Source: Blasia pusilla
Taxonomy: Eukaryota; Marchantiophyta; Marchantiopsida; Blasiales
Length of the DNA: 64,000 nucleotides
Assembly: GCA_050084515.1 (NCBI GenBank)
Contig: CM114272.1
Span: 29,016,001-29,080,000 of the forward strand
Reading direction: 5' to 3'
The notes under the pieces were generated by a model, which saw nothing but the letters and a program-made list of their open reading frames with translations, had not been told where the DNA came from and ran no database searches. Both the position numbers and the translations under genes were made by a program. Below, piece after piece: positions 10,640 through 22,081 of the stretch; position 1 is the stretch's first letter; each line of letters begins with the position of its first letter.

Positions 10640-11948
10640 TTCGTCAACGTTGCCATACTTGAGGTAGTGTCGGTTTCCATCGAAGTAACTTTGAAGGAGT
10701 TTCCTTGTGCAGGGTCGATGCTGCTAGATACATTGACAAATCCATTTGCAAGTATATATGTTGTCGCCACAATGCACGTCCATCCCTGTAGTCATGGAAC
10801 CTCAAATGAATATCAAGGATGACGAAGTAAAATTTTCGGACCGCGTGTTATCCTAGTTGAAGTTCCAGATTCACAACCGGAGCTCTAGCTTTTTGTAAGG
10901 TCTCTTGGTCCAGCGCCTGCGGGAAGAATCAGATTGAAAATAAAGATTTTAATTTCATGGATACATCTAAACGATTATGCTCTGGATCTGGAACTCATGG
11001 ACTTGTCAATGATCTTGAATGCTAGAAGAAACTAGCTGCTCGACACTCTTACGCGCTTCCAATGAGTAGGCCACTTATGGGGACTCCCTTGAGCTGTTGT
11101 AGGAACACATGTGGGAAGTCGCTCTTCCCTGCTCGACACATAACCATTCAATGAAATTCGTGCACACGTTCTTTGTCGACGATGGTGTTCAGGAACTAGG
11201 CGGCGGGATGTCTGTTTAAAAAGCAGATGCTCAACTAACAATCTCAAACTTGGAAAGCGGAGAAACGGAAAATTTGTGTCTCAAATCAAATCGAGATCGC
11301 AAATCTCACGGACAGTGGAGGAAACTAATTCCAACGTTGAACTGGGATGAGCCAGGGCACCGTACATAAGGCTACATGTAGACCTCCGCTTGTGAAGCTG
11401 GAATCTGAACAAGGCTAACCCACGGGGAGGAAAAAAAATCGTGATTCTAAATGGTTAGTTCAGGATGAATATCTATGCACTCTAATCACTCCACTTCCAA
11501 AGGACTTCTGAATGTTTCCAGCATCCACTCGGCACTCCGCAACTCTTCCGAATTCTTTTTCGGCGTAAACCCACACTAAGATCTGGACGAAAAGCATCTC
11601 TACGTAGAGGAGCACGCATATCTGGCCCTTTCCAAGTAGAAGGTCCGACACCAAATTCGTCCGTGCTGGGAAATTACTACATGTGTAGTTTTAGTATATA
11701 GTTATGTGGTAAAGTATCTGATCGATAGATTACCTTGACGGCCATGGTGATTGAGAAACGTTCACCACCTGAAGTCGCTTGTGTGTATTCAAAGTTGCCG
11801 TCCGCGACCATCAAATATTTCTCACCTTGTCTTGCATGTGCTCTTATCACCCAGTCGCTCCCTGCCACTACACCGCTAGTCTTTTAGATTTCAGAGTATG
11901 TCAAAGATACCATACACTACTCCAGGAGGTTAATATATACGCGTGATT
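10640..11948. other. Stretch without recognisable genes
   Basis: Open frames of up to 117 codons occur but none shows a family motif or convincing exon borders. Nothing else is visible except scattered short repeats. Confidence 0.3.
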
Positions 11949-12053
11949 GAACAGTAGAGAGAGGGCGGGTGCAACGTACGCGCCGTACTCTACTGTTCAA
12001 CTGCGAAGCAGTTGAACAGTAGAGTACGTTGCACCGGCCCTCTCCTACCGTTC
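11949..12053. repeat. Near-perfect 105-nt hairpin
   Basis: The inner stem is exact: GTACTCTACTGTTCAACTGC (11985-12004) pairs with its complement (12008-12027) around a GAA loop. Outside this the left arm GAACAGTAG-GAGAGGGC-GGTGCAAC (from 11949) pairs with GTTGCACC-GCCCTCTC-CTAC-GTTC (to 12053), with a short unpaired GTACGCGCC on the left side. Total pairing is about 45 bp. Directly right of it CTACTGCGAAGCAG repeats part of the loop region. It could be a MITE-like foldback or a hairpin small-RNA precursor. Confidence 0.8.
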
Positions 12054-12639
12054 TACTGCGAAGCAGACTGAGTTGATGAAAGGTGTCCCGGGAGACCTGC
12101 AAAGGACTCTTTCTTTCGCGCCGGACGGAGGGAGGGCGCGGCGGAGCTGAGAGGGATGGCTGTTGGGATGGAAAGGACTTTGATGGTGGGATGGAGGGGG
12201 TAGTGTGTTATATCAAAATGGAACTAACTTCTTCAATTTTTTATTTTAAATATTTTTTATTTTATTTTATTTTGTAAATTTTTATTTTTTTGGATTTCTC
12301 ATGTAGGTATTAGGGTCCTCTTTGTTGTCTCGTTTCGTTGTCATGCCTTGAATATTTCCATGACAATCTATGTTGTTATTCCACATCATCCTTTTTTTTT
12401 TCTCTATGTCTTTATCCTGTAGCCACACACGTTTCTCGTTCACGTTTGACCCATGTTTTTCTCCTTTATCCCACTCTATTCCCATCTATTCTATTTCCAT
12501 ATCATTATTACCTCCATACTATCTCTACATTGTTTTGGGAAGGGGTTGGGCCATATGTCCTAGGTGAAGATGGTAGATGAGAGTTCAAACTAGGGAGAGC
12601 ATTTCCGTGGATGGGAAGAGAGTCGATTACCATTAGGGC
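12054..12639. other. No gene seen; purine-rich then T/A-rich stretch
   Basis: A G-rich segment (12120-12200) is followed by a T/A-rich segment (12230-12295) and pyrimidine-rich sequence. No recognisable coding or RNA feature. Confidence 0.3.
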
Positions 12640-15600
12640 TACTTCGAATGGGGGTTGTGGGGCGGATTTTGGCGGGGTTTGTCTCTCGAGTTTGACGGAG
12701 GGGGTCATGTTCTCTTCTTGGTGAGAGGTGTCCATGCCTCTATCCGCATCGGTGAGGGGCCGATGCGGATAGATCGTGAATCGTCTAGCCGGGATACAAA
12801 ATGCCCTTGTTGTCCCGAATTCTTCACTCGTTCAGGAATTCGGAACCCTTTAGCGGCTAAACATCCTGACTTTGATAGATTCGGATGGATGGTTCCTCTT
12901 GTCGATCATGGATGCTCACCGGTGCTTCATGCATCATCGCCCCCTCCCGAGGCATGGGAGTGGTTGAGGTCCCACCTTGGCAGCATCACAGGTCTTTTTG
13001 AGACCCGTTTTCCTTGCCCGAGGTTATTTCATAGGATCCCCCATGCTATTCGGGATGAGCTTCGCCAGTCTTTCCTCCTTCCCTTATCTAGGATCGCACT
13101 TGATCCTATGGATGAGCTCTTGTGGTATCTACTACTTCTCCTTCCATGATGGTGTCGTCGCTATACCTCAGGAGGGAAGGCTGGCCATAGAGAGGTTGTG
13201 GCCCGATTGCGGCGCTTCCAAGGAGGTGATTGGGAGTCTCTGCAGAGCGAGTTTGTGGCATATGCCAGAGGTAGAATTCCACGTGGTTTCCCAGAAAACG
13301 ATCTTGTAGCTGCCATATTGCGACGATGTAGGAGACTTGGGCGAGCCAGGGAGTACTCGCGAGCGGCTCAGGCGCTCCGCCCTATGGATATGGCTCCTCC
13401 TTCCGCTGTTACCATCGACGCCCTCCGGAGGCTACACCCTCGTCCAGTGGTTGACATCCCAGCATATGTACGTAACTTCCATCCTGACACGACCTTATGC
13501 CTAGACTCGTCCCTCTTTGCACGGGCACTTGGGTGTTGACCTAGGATAGCAGCTGGAGGGTTGTCTGGTATGATGTATGAATACCTTCGTGATTGCTTTC
13601 CCACCGAGGACTCTGCTAGCGGCTTTTCCGAGTTGCTTCAGATTGCCTCTCACCTAGCTCAGGGAGAGTGCCAAGAGCAGTAGCCTAGGTATTGGGGGCG
13701 GGGCGACTTTTGGCGTTATCGAAGGAGGGTGGAGGGATCCGTCCGATTGCCATAGGGGAGGTGCTCTTGCGGTTGGTGAGTCGCACTATCGCTTTGCAGT
13801 TCCGTGAGGCTTTCTAGCCACATCTGAGTCCGCACCAGTTCGAAGTTGCCACGCCAGCCGGTTGTGAGGCCGTAGCCTTACGTTTGAGGGCTTGTATAGA
13901 TATACATCCCGCGTGGGTGGTTCTCCAAGTTGATGTGGTGAATGCCTTTAACTTAGTGTCTCGGGAAGCTATCTTCACGGAGCTGAGAGACGCAGGGGGT
14001 CCCATAGCGAGTCTGATTCCCTTCGTGCATGCTTTTTATGGGGTCCCCTTGGCTCTCTATTTTCACCACGGTAGGTTCGAGGAGGAGGTCACGGTCTTGG
14101 AGTCTGCTACGGGGACGCGTCACGGTGATCCCTTGGGTGGTGCATTGTTTGCTTTGGCTCATTATTGAGCGGTTCTTTCTACCATGGAGGCTTTCCCGGG
14201 TTGCATTTTCCCTTCGTTGGCATATGATACTCACATTGTTGGCCTTGGAGACTTGGTTGTTCCTGCTTTTCAGCACTTTTCAGCACAATTGGCACATGTC
14301 GGCCTCACGGTGAAGGTGGGAAAGTGCAAGGCTTGGTCTTCATTAGGCTTGTCAGCGGATATTCATTTACTCGACAATTTTTTGACACCAGTTGGAGGGC
14401 TTCGCGTCTTGGGAGTCCCACTCGGGAGCCAGGACTTTGTATCGAGTTTTGTGGCGGCGGCTCTTACCGAGGATCTTCTTCATGTCGACGATCTCACGAG
14501 GATTGGTGACCCTCAAGTAGCTTATGGAATCCTCTCGTCATGTTTTGCCCGTATACTTGGTTATCTGTGTAGAACCGTGTGGGTGACTAGCCATATTTCT
14601 TCCTGTATAGATCCTTTGATAGAAAGATTATGCATGCGTTTGGGGATCTTGTAGGACCCGGCTCATTAGAGTGCCCCGCGGGGGAGTTAGCTCGTAGACA
14701 GGCTTCTTGGCCGATTGCCTTTGGTGGAGTAGGTCTCATAGCGACTGAGTGAGTGGCGTCTTCAGCCTTTTTAGGGAGTTGGGCCACTGTAGCACCCCTC
14801 CTTTTCTCCCGATTTTTGGTTAGGGATAGACCGCTACTTTTACAGTACGTTTCCCAGGTTGAGGATGGTCTTTTCCCACTTTAGTCTTCAATCACAGTGT
14901 CGCGACCCTCATGACCAAACAAGTGCCAAAGCGGAACATCGGAATATTAGCGGGCTCACGGTAAGATGGTTTGCGTGTTGGAGTGGTCTTGAAGAAGAGA
15001 CACGAGACGGAACGCAAGCAAGGCTTCGTGTTTCAGATGTTGTGGTCGCGACTGAGAAACCTGGACCAAACGCGGTACAAGACTTGAAAGGAGTTGAGTC
15101 TAGGAAGTGGGTTGCCAAAGGAAGGAATCCGGATTTGGGACGCCACTAGCGTTTGAGAGTTTCCGACTGTATTTATGGCCATAACTTTTAGCGCCAAGAT
15201 GCATTTGGATTGAACAAGGGTGAGTTAGAAGACTTATGGAAAGCCGGTTCCAACACACTAAAGATCTTTGCAAACGCATAAGCAGAGGATGAGAAACAAC
15301 CCGGAATCGGCTGTAAGTAGAGTCGGGTTGAGGGCCACAATGAAGGGCCCGACCCTCCTTTTCCAAAGGTGGGGGATTATTGGAGAACCCCAGAAGTACT
15401 AGTAAGGGGGAAGGTCTCCAAGAGTGCTTGGAACTCAAACCCCACTTTGAGCGCCACGAGGCGGCTCAAGGGCATGGAACGGATCGAGAGTTTGGGGTTG
15501 GGTTGGAAAACCTGAATCAAGTCTTTGGAGGTGATTTTAGACATCCCTCTTGGATTTCACCTCGCGACTCAATTACTTGGGTCTCGGTTTGGAACTCACA

Positions 15601-15990
15601 CGAGGTCCGTTGAACAGTTGGGATCGCTAGGCGCGCATGTGCCATTTTAGGTTCCTGGACTAATAGGAAGTCTATTCCAAGTCTTAAAGGACTTGCCATG
15701 TTTTGGAAACTAGGAAGTAAGGAAGGTTGAGCTTGATGAGATGCCGAGTTGAGAACTCGGTGGGCTGAAACGCTGGTTGGCCTAGACCCGACTAACGAGA
15801 GTGCATGTTTGGGTGCAGATCGGCGATGAGATCGTGTTCTACTGAACGTACGCTTCCGCAACAATAAAGATTGACGTTCAAGGAGAGTAGGGGCGCGACA
15901 CACAGCTTGTAGAGACTCCCTTCCTATTGAGCCAATTGGAGTTCGACTAAGTTTGGCTCCAAATGACCTTCAGCGAGCGTGGCAGTCTGG
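12640..15990 (+). pseudogene. Decayed non-LTR-like reverse transcriptase element
   Basis: In order along the plus strand: a C2H2-like finger (CPCCPEFF then AAKHPDF, about 12808-12870); a linker with GRIPRGFPENDLVAAILRR; RT blocks LQVDVVNAFNLVSREAIF (about 13930) and GTRHGDPLGGALFALAHY (about 14115-14167); the catalytic block FPSLAYDTHIVG (about 14210), where the usual ADD reads AYD; thumb-like LRVLGVPLGS; and GELARRQASWPIAFGGVGL (about 14685). Many frameshifts and stops break it. The solo LTR at 14898-15900 splits it. With the LTR and one CACAG removed, the frame runs on into RDSLPIEPIGV and LQRAWQSGTQ. A C-terminal piece of the same family lies at 42.0-42.7 kb. RT identity is sure; the exact clade is not. 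Confidence 0.75.
14898..15900 (+). mobile_element. Solo LTR of a Ty3 chromovirus (1003 bp)
   Basis: Begins TGTCGCGACCCTCATGACC and ends GGGGCGCGACA, giving inverted ends TGTCGCG/CGCGACA. It is flanked by an exact 5-bp duplication CACAG (14893-14897 and 15901-15905). It is a diverged copy, in opposite orientation, of the LTR at 31323-32316 that belongs to the chromodomain element. No internal region is present, so it is a solo LTR formed by LTR-LTR recombination. It interrupts the reverse transcriptase relic. Confidence 0.92.
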
Positions 15991-15999
15991 GACACAATC

Positions 16000-17300
16000 A
16001 GAACTAAGGTTTTGATTCTCCACTTGTTGTCGACCTATTGGGATGCAAGGAGCAGGCAATTCGGAACTACAGTTCCAATCGAGGATGGGGATTTTTCTTT
16101 ACCGGACGTGGGGCTGAAGCTGGGTGGGCCTCTACCACCAGAGGTCTCTGCCACATTGCGTGTCTCATTGCCCTTCTCTCCATCTAGTCTCCGGGCTGAT
16201 GGTGTGGGTCTCTCTCCTCTCATGATCCCATCATATGCCTCGCGATCACTAGTGGACACATACCTTGGAGCCCAATACATCCTCCACGCATCGATCTCTA
16301 TTGAATATATTGATCAAAACTCCATGTAGTCATCCATCGGAGGACCCTCCAAGTGCTGGAACAACCCCTTCCATGCCATGAAAGGGTTGAACCATGTCGG
16401 GGTCCGTATCTCCTGGAAGTCGCACCACGTGTCGAACTCCTAGAAAAAATCATCTAAGTCGATGGTGCTCACTATACCCGAGAAACGATGCATGCCCCGA
16501 TGGCCCATGTCGTCCATCTCTTGCCAAGTGATACTGCCTCCGTCTACGATCTCATCACCAGACCTGGTGTCTAGTGATGACGACCCAGCCACGGATGGAT
16601 GTCGAGGTAGGTCCTCACTAGTAACCCCTCGTATCTCACTCCACTCTGTGTCACACCACTACTAGCGCTCGCACTACCCCGTTCTTCAGAACCCTGGAAG
16701 AACGCCGTGATGACAACCCTGTCTCACCCGCTCAAGCACTCAGACTCACCGAGAGTCTCCCACACTCCTCACTAGCTCACCTATGCTAACATACTCTCGT
16801 GATGACATACCGAGCCTCACGCACACTCAACACTCGGGCTCACCATGAGCCTCCCAACTGACTCATCTAACCTAGCGACACTCTCAAGTCATACATGCGA
16901 CCCCTACGCGGCAACCGTCGTATATCCACCAACATACTACACATGAATAGAATCTACACTCGTTAACATCACTGGACCCACCTAGCACCAGCTACTATCC
17001 GATATCCATCACTCTCAATCACACATGACAAGTGCGGGAAAAGGGACTCGAATGGATAACCTGATCACGCCCTCCAACCTACGGCACCGTCAACATGCAC
17101 TCCTCCATGTGACACGACAACGTCCGCAACACAACACTCTCCTCAACCAACACGTCAATGCTCCCGTCAGCAGATGCAGACAACCCGTCGGCATCATGCA
17201 CACTAACTCTCCGTTGTCAACTCATCGGTGTAGAGGGTCCATCTTGACCCTAACCATGTAACTCTCCTAACTACGTAAGCAACTCCAACCTCATAACCTG
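16000..17300 (-). pseudogene. Gag relic of a Ty3 element related to the 27-40 kb element
   Basis: Read on the minus strand, peptides such as FDTWCDFQEIRTPTWFNPF and AWKGLFQHLEGPPMDDY match FDTWCDMRMLRTHTLFTPF and AWKGLFQRLEGPPMDDY in the gag region of the larger element (38.56-38.7 kb). A Ser/Pro/Arg-rich linker (16035-16280, MYWAPRYVSTS onwards) corresponds to the Gly/Ser/Thr-rich linker there. Stops and frameshifts are present and no pol follows, so this is a gag-only remnant. The right-hand limit is uncertain. Confidence 0.6.
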
Positions 17301-18137
17301 GTCACCACATCCTGAACCCTACCATGTTGCCATCCAACGATGTTCGCAAAAAAGGTAGTAAATGCGGGGGGCCTTCCGGTCCGCACCCCTATGGGGTACT
17401 AAATGCGGGAGGGGGGTGTCCGCCCGTTCGCGCCCGTGGCTCGTCCGCGCCCCTTGCCCGTCGCCGCGCCCGTGCCCGTCCGCGTCCCTTGCCCGTCTCC
17501 GCGCCCGTGCCCGTCCACGCCCCTCGCCCCTTGCCGTGCCTATCCTCCGCGCCCTAAACCTAACCTTTGTGACCTAACCTAGCTGCCTTTACTTGAAAGC
17601 CCCCTGGCGGCTGCAAGACCCAAACCTGCCCTTTTCTTCTCTCTCCCGACACCCTCACTTGCATACACCCGGAACCCCACCACACACTACACTCGGTTGT
17701 TGTCCCCCGTCAATCCGCACGAGCAAAATCTGAGAAAAACGGATAGCGCTTTCGCTCACGGCCTTTCGAACATAAAAATGACCAACACCCGCAACACACG
17801 CGTCTCCAGGGGCTCCCGACCAAGGCAACTCGCTTGCCTACCTGCAAACAACAAATTTCCACCAGCCCCTTGACATCTTTCTCATGTAAAAATAAAGAGT
17901 AGTAAAAACCGCACACCCGGCCTAAACCTTCACTCCTCAATCTACATCGGCATATCGAGCCTCGTCCACCCTGTGCTATCAAGGAAATTCGAACGCTAGC
18001 ACCCTAGTCCTATCTCACACACATACAAGAGAGATGCTCCAACGGCCCAACATGAGAAAGATGTCTTAGGACAACCATCTTCCTCTCTTATATAGGGTTG
18101 GGAAGAGCCAAGAGGCTCTTCTCCTAAAAATAGCTAT
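17301..18137. other. GC-rich low-complexity block and unassigned sequence
   Basis: From about 17423 to 17560 imperfect copies of CGCCCGTGCCCGTCCGCG-like units form a very C-rich tract on the plus strand. The rest contains no recognisable gene. Its position beyond the gag relic could mean decayed 5' leader or LTR of that Ty3 element, but no terminal motifs were found. Confidence 0.4.
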
Positions 18138-18172
18138 CCCCTTGATAACCTGCGCACACAGGTTATCAGGGG
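18138..18172. repeat. 14-15 bp stem-loop
   Basis: CCCCTTGATAACCTG and CAGGTTATCAGGGG pair around CGCACA with one bulged T. It stands just left of the hAT fragment. No T-run follows it. Confidence 0.6.
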
Positions 18173-18409
18173 CGGGTGACCTGGTCAACAATTCATCCGG
18201 TTGTGAAAGACCTCAACATGAAAGTTGTCAGAAACGACGTTCATGACACAATGGACCCATCCTCAACCTCATCCGACATTGTGGGACAAAGTTACACTCA
18301 AGATAGTCAGTTGGCTCCTACGCCCTATCCACGATAGATCTCGGCCTATCGGCTACTCAGATGTGACAGTTTACAATTTGAGATTAGAGGGAGGAAGTTC
18401 CATAGCATA

Positions 18410-19270
18410 GATATGTTAAGAGATTGCACAGGAAAAGATTTAGAAGTTGCTCTACTATTTTAGAAGAGTTATGTTGAGAGTGTTTGTACAACCTTGCAGG
18501 ATATATTTAGAGACAACCATCTCATTAGTGCGTTGAGAATCCTTAATCCTTTGCACATGCCTTCTTGAAAAGTAGGAGTGCACATTTTGGACGTGAGTTA
18601 CCATTGAGGGGGAAATTGCAACCTTCGGTTATAAATACTTCCACTGTGAAGCAAAAATTCCAATCCTTCAAGTTGATGGCCACAACTGAGTGGAAGGATT
18701 GTAATTTCAAGGATTTGAGGGAAATGGTAACTTGGAGTCCATCATTACAATGCAAGTTTGCAAATTTGCTTGTGTTAGCTAATATTGCTAGGATCCAATG
18801 TGTTAGCACTGCCATATGTGAGAGAGCATTCTCGATTCAAAATATGATATCGATGAAGACCAAGTCTAGGAATAGAGTAGGTACTAAGCATTTGGATGCA
18901 ATTCTCAAGATTGCTTTGGAAGGACTAGCCACTTATGAGGACATGCTTGTTGAATTTGTTATTCTCTTGAAAACTTTTGCTAATTTTAGGTACCTGTATG
19001 CTAATCCAAACAAATACCTTTCTCCTCCTGTAGAAGATGAATCACTTACACCTTCTGTTGATTTGTCTACTCCCTCACAACCTGATTGATTTCAGTTTTT
19101 TTTTTACACTTAGAGACCCTTTAGAATACTTGGGAGCTCCAAGGCTTCAAGTATTCTCAAGGGGCAAGATCGTTGGCTCCAAACTGGTTGGGAGGCATAA
19201 CCAGGTTCAACTCTTGCCAAGGATACTTCAAGGTTACTAGATGAAAAGTGGGCTTGCGTTTACAATGTGC
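18410..19270 (+). pseudogene. hAT transposase C-terminal fragment
   Basis: Encodes the hAT dimerisation region: ISALRILNPLHMPS, QSFKLMATTEWKD, then ANIARIQCVSTAICERAFS with KTKSRNRVGTKHLDAILKIA (about 18780-18920), the classic ERAFS block. It matches the C-terminus of the hAT copy at 44.1-46.5 kb at about 70 percent of residues. Internal stops at about 18415-18570 and loss of the catalytic domain make it non-functional. After the stop codon a palindrome (AGAATACTTG at 19123-19132, CAAGTATTCT at 19148-19157) and GGTTCAACTCTTGCCAAGGAT are shared with the other copy, so the non-coding 3' end is included. Confidence 0.85.
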
Positions 19271-19616
19271 TTTGATGGAAGGGCTATGGTTTGCATTCTG
19301 CATGTATAATTGGTCTTGCATGCATTTTGTAAATGTTCTTTTCTTTAGTTTTAACATAGAAAGAGTTCACATATGGTTCAAAACATAAGGGACATAAACA
19401 AAAATGAAAGCAAAGAAAAGAGGGTGGTAAAAAAGAAGACTGAAACCGAAAGAAAAAATTGGACACGGTTGGGAAAAAACATCCGGTTATTTTCATCTGC
19501 GTCAGAAATTAGCTCACAAGTTCATGAAATATGCGGATATTGACCTTTGGAAAAATTTTATGAACCAGATTTCAACTTAGAGAAAAAAATATTCCCTCAT
19601 CTTTACCGTCCTTTAA

Positions 19617-19804
19617 TCTATATTATCATGGGAGAGTCCCTTCTTGATTTGCGAACACCTCTATATTTTACACATGGCAGCTGGGCACCTTAACAGCAAA
19701 AAAATGTTTCACAAACTCCGAACAACAAAAAAATTCAATTTATATCATTCATCTTTTTCCTCCACGAATTACACCACTTTTTTATTTTCAATATAACTTA
19801 CTAG
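19617..19804 (+). mobile_element. Non-autonomous Helitron, 188 bp
   Basis: Starts TCTATATTATCATGGGAGAG and ends AACTTACTAG, inserted between A (19616) and T (19805). The body (CTTCTTGATTTGCGAACACC, CAGCTGGGCA, AAAATGTTTCACA) matches the 0.2-kb units at 54.8-55.4 kb. The 3' hairpin CCGTGCATCGCACGG is lost in this copy. Confidence 0.85.
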
Positions 19805-19874
19805 TATTTTTTAAAGTGAGGGGCCGGTCACCTATTTTAAAATAGCGATGCAATACCTTGGCAGCCGGATAAAA

Positions 19875-20380
19875 AACTCCCCGGACCAGGAAGGTAGCTA
19901 CGCACGCCTATGGTTTGCAAGGGGCAGAAGAGTACACGCAGTGGCCCATGACTGACATGAATTCGCGGCCAGATAACACAAAGAGCTTATCGGGGAAAAC
20001 TCATCGAACTACAAAGAGGATGACCCATCGACGAATTAGGATACGGTTTGATCCGGTGCATCCGCAGCTTTAAAACAACCCTCTACAAAGGTGGTCTCCT
20101 CCACCAACACTGCTGCTTCAACAAAGAGCTCCTCGCCCTGTTGACGACCATACTGCAGAAGCTCTTATGGGAGTCACAATTCCCATCCAAAACGAGGGAA
20201 ACATGGAGAACTCGGATGCCGTGCTCGTGTTCTACCAGTCTCCCACCAGCGACTCTTGTCAGGTTTTCAGTAATAGCCTATAACCGGGAAAAAAAGAAAT
20301 TAATGTGCATTTCTCAGGAGCACACGATCCACACCGTTAAACCGTTGAGGTACATCGATGCATTCGAGCTTTCGAAGTGA
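19875..20380 (+). pseudogene. GH3 beta-xylosidase/arabinofuranosidase C-terminal relic
   Basis: Three consecutive pieces fit the C-terminal part of plant glycoside hydrolase family 3 enzymes, which trim xylan and arabinan in the wall. PDQEGSYARLWF (about 19890) corresponds to the PGQEGG-A block. PMTDMNSRPDNTKSLSGKTH (about 19945-20010) corresponds to the PMTDMRMRPD..YPGRTYRF block. ELGYGL follows after frameshifts. An exon ending at 20262 reads MGVTIPIQNEGNMENSDAVL then VFYQSP, a fibronectin-III-like strand. A GT donor (20263) and AG acceptor (20317) join it in phase to KPLRYIDAFELS, equivalent to KQLIGFERV. Frameshifts and the absence of the catalytic domain mark a pseudogene. Confidence 0.65.
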
Positions 20381-21496
20381 TTGGGATTGTTAATTGAGGA
20401 GTTTTGGAAAGAGATGAGGCGTAGCTCCAGGAATTGGTGAATGAATGATAAGGTCGTAAACGGAATTCGATGACTTGTCTGAATCCTGAAAACCAACCCC
20501 GGGCGTTTTTTAAGCACCCGTACGAGGATCGAGAGATTCCGATACTCGCTTGAAGAATGTGAGTAGGCCTACGTTTGTGAGTCGTCCAAGATCTGGATTA
20601 CATTACATACCTGCACAACCCATAATACTACTCACCGTGTCTTGCCAACGGATACTCTCGAAATAAAACTGTAATTTTCTATCTGCAAACACAGAATGGT
20701 CACTTTTACAAGCTTAGGTCTAGACGAGCAAGACGGATCATACCAGCCGATTTTTCTAGGTTGAGGGCGACCAAGCGGGAACCAAAAAATAATTGATGTA
20801 GTGCAGACAGACAGGATTTCCAAGTCGTGAGCACGAAGCATCGGCCATGCAGACATTTTAATGAATTGGTTTACAGGGATATGCTCAATCCTGTAAGCGA
20901 GTGGGAGTTCCACCCACTTCATTCCGCTCCAAAGGACAAGATGTAGAGTGAGCCCATTCTGCTGCTGGTGGTTGATTTAGCGCTCCAGATCTCGATACAC
21001 AGTCTTTTCGGTTTAATTGATGAAACCCTCGACTTCCTTTCGCTGGTGCTGTTCAAATTTCCCCCCTCAATCTTCACACCCTTTCCCAGATGTAAGGATC
21101 GCAACTTCTGTCCATACACGGAGGGAGTTTTGGAAGAGTGACTCGGGTGGAGCTGAGGACCATTTCTGGATCTACAATCGAATCTGTCGGGCTCATGTAA
21201 TTTTCATAGTCATAAGCGGTATCTCCTTTCTTGTGGACCCAAATGTTGTTCATGCACCCTGTGCCTCATGCAACGCTCGTTGGTAAGAGGGACAGGCTAC
21301 AATATTCTCCGATTCGTTGACGCCATGATCGTCGGAATACGGGCGGAAGTCTGCTACTCCGCGCTCGGATTCCAAAACAATCACTGCTTGGGAAAACCAA
21401 AAATGAAGCTGCTCAGGCTCAATAGTTATTATTCCATATAAATGGCTACATCTTTCGTCCGATAGTGTCAAGTATCTGGGCAGGAATCAAACCTTT
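20381..21496. other. Stretch without recognisable genes
   Basis: I searched for the last GH3 segment (LDACK, G-H-LLVGD) and did not find it. Open frames on both strands (up to 96 codons) show no recognisable domain. Confidence 0.3.
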
Positions 21497-22081
21497 CAGC
21501 AATCAGACGTGACGCCTTTCATGATTCCAGCGAAGCAGATGTTTCCGGGCTCTAGTGAAATTGTGAAGGTCAGAGAAATGCTAGTTCTCGACTAATTCCT
21601 CAAACTTTACCAGAGTGGTGCACAATAGGAGTGGACAGATTCCTACGACCGGTTGTTGGTCTCCGACCGTGTACAACCCCATAGATGAGTTTTCACCTTC
21701 TGTCGAATTCCTCCTCGTCTCGATAAATCCTTCCGTTCGTTTTTTAGTTGACACCTTTCCATTTATTTACTGTGTGTCATACACCTGCTCAGCAATCAGA
21801 CGTGACGTCTTTCATGGTTCCAGCGAAGCAGATGTTTCCGGGCTCTAGTGAAATTGTGAAGGTCAGAGAAATGCTAGCTCTCGACTAATTCCACAAACTT
21901 TAACAGAGTGGTGCAAAATAGGAGTGGACAGATTCCTATGACCGGTTGTTGGTCTCCGACCGTGTACAACCCCATAGATGAATTTTCCCCTCCTGTCGAA
22001 TTCCTCCTCGTCTCGATAAATCCTTCCGTTCGTTTTTTCGTTGACACCTTTCCATTTATTTACTGTGTCATACACCTGCTC
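21497..22081. repeat. Tandem duplication, two units of about 293 bp
   Basis: Both units start CAGCAATCAGACGTGACG (21497 and 21790) and end near CATACACCTGCTCA. They differ at only about a dozen positions plus a 2-bp GT difference near the end, so the duplication is young relative to most repeats here. No coding function was recognised in the unit. Confidence 0.9.
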
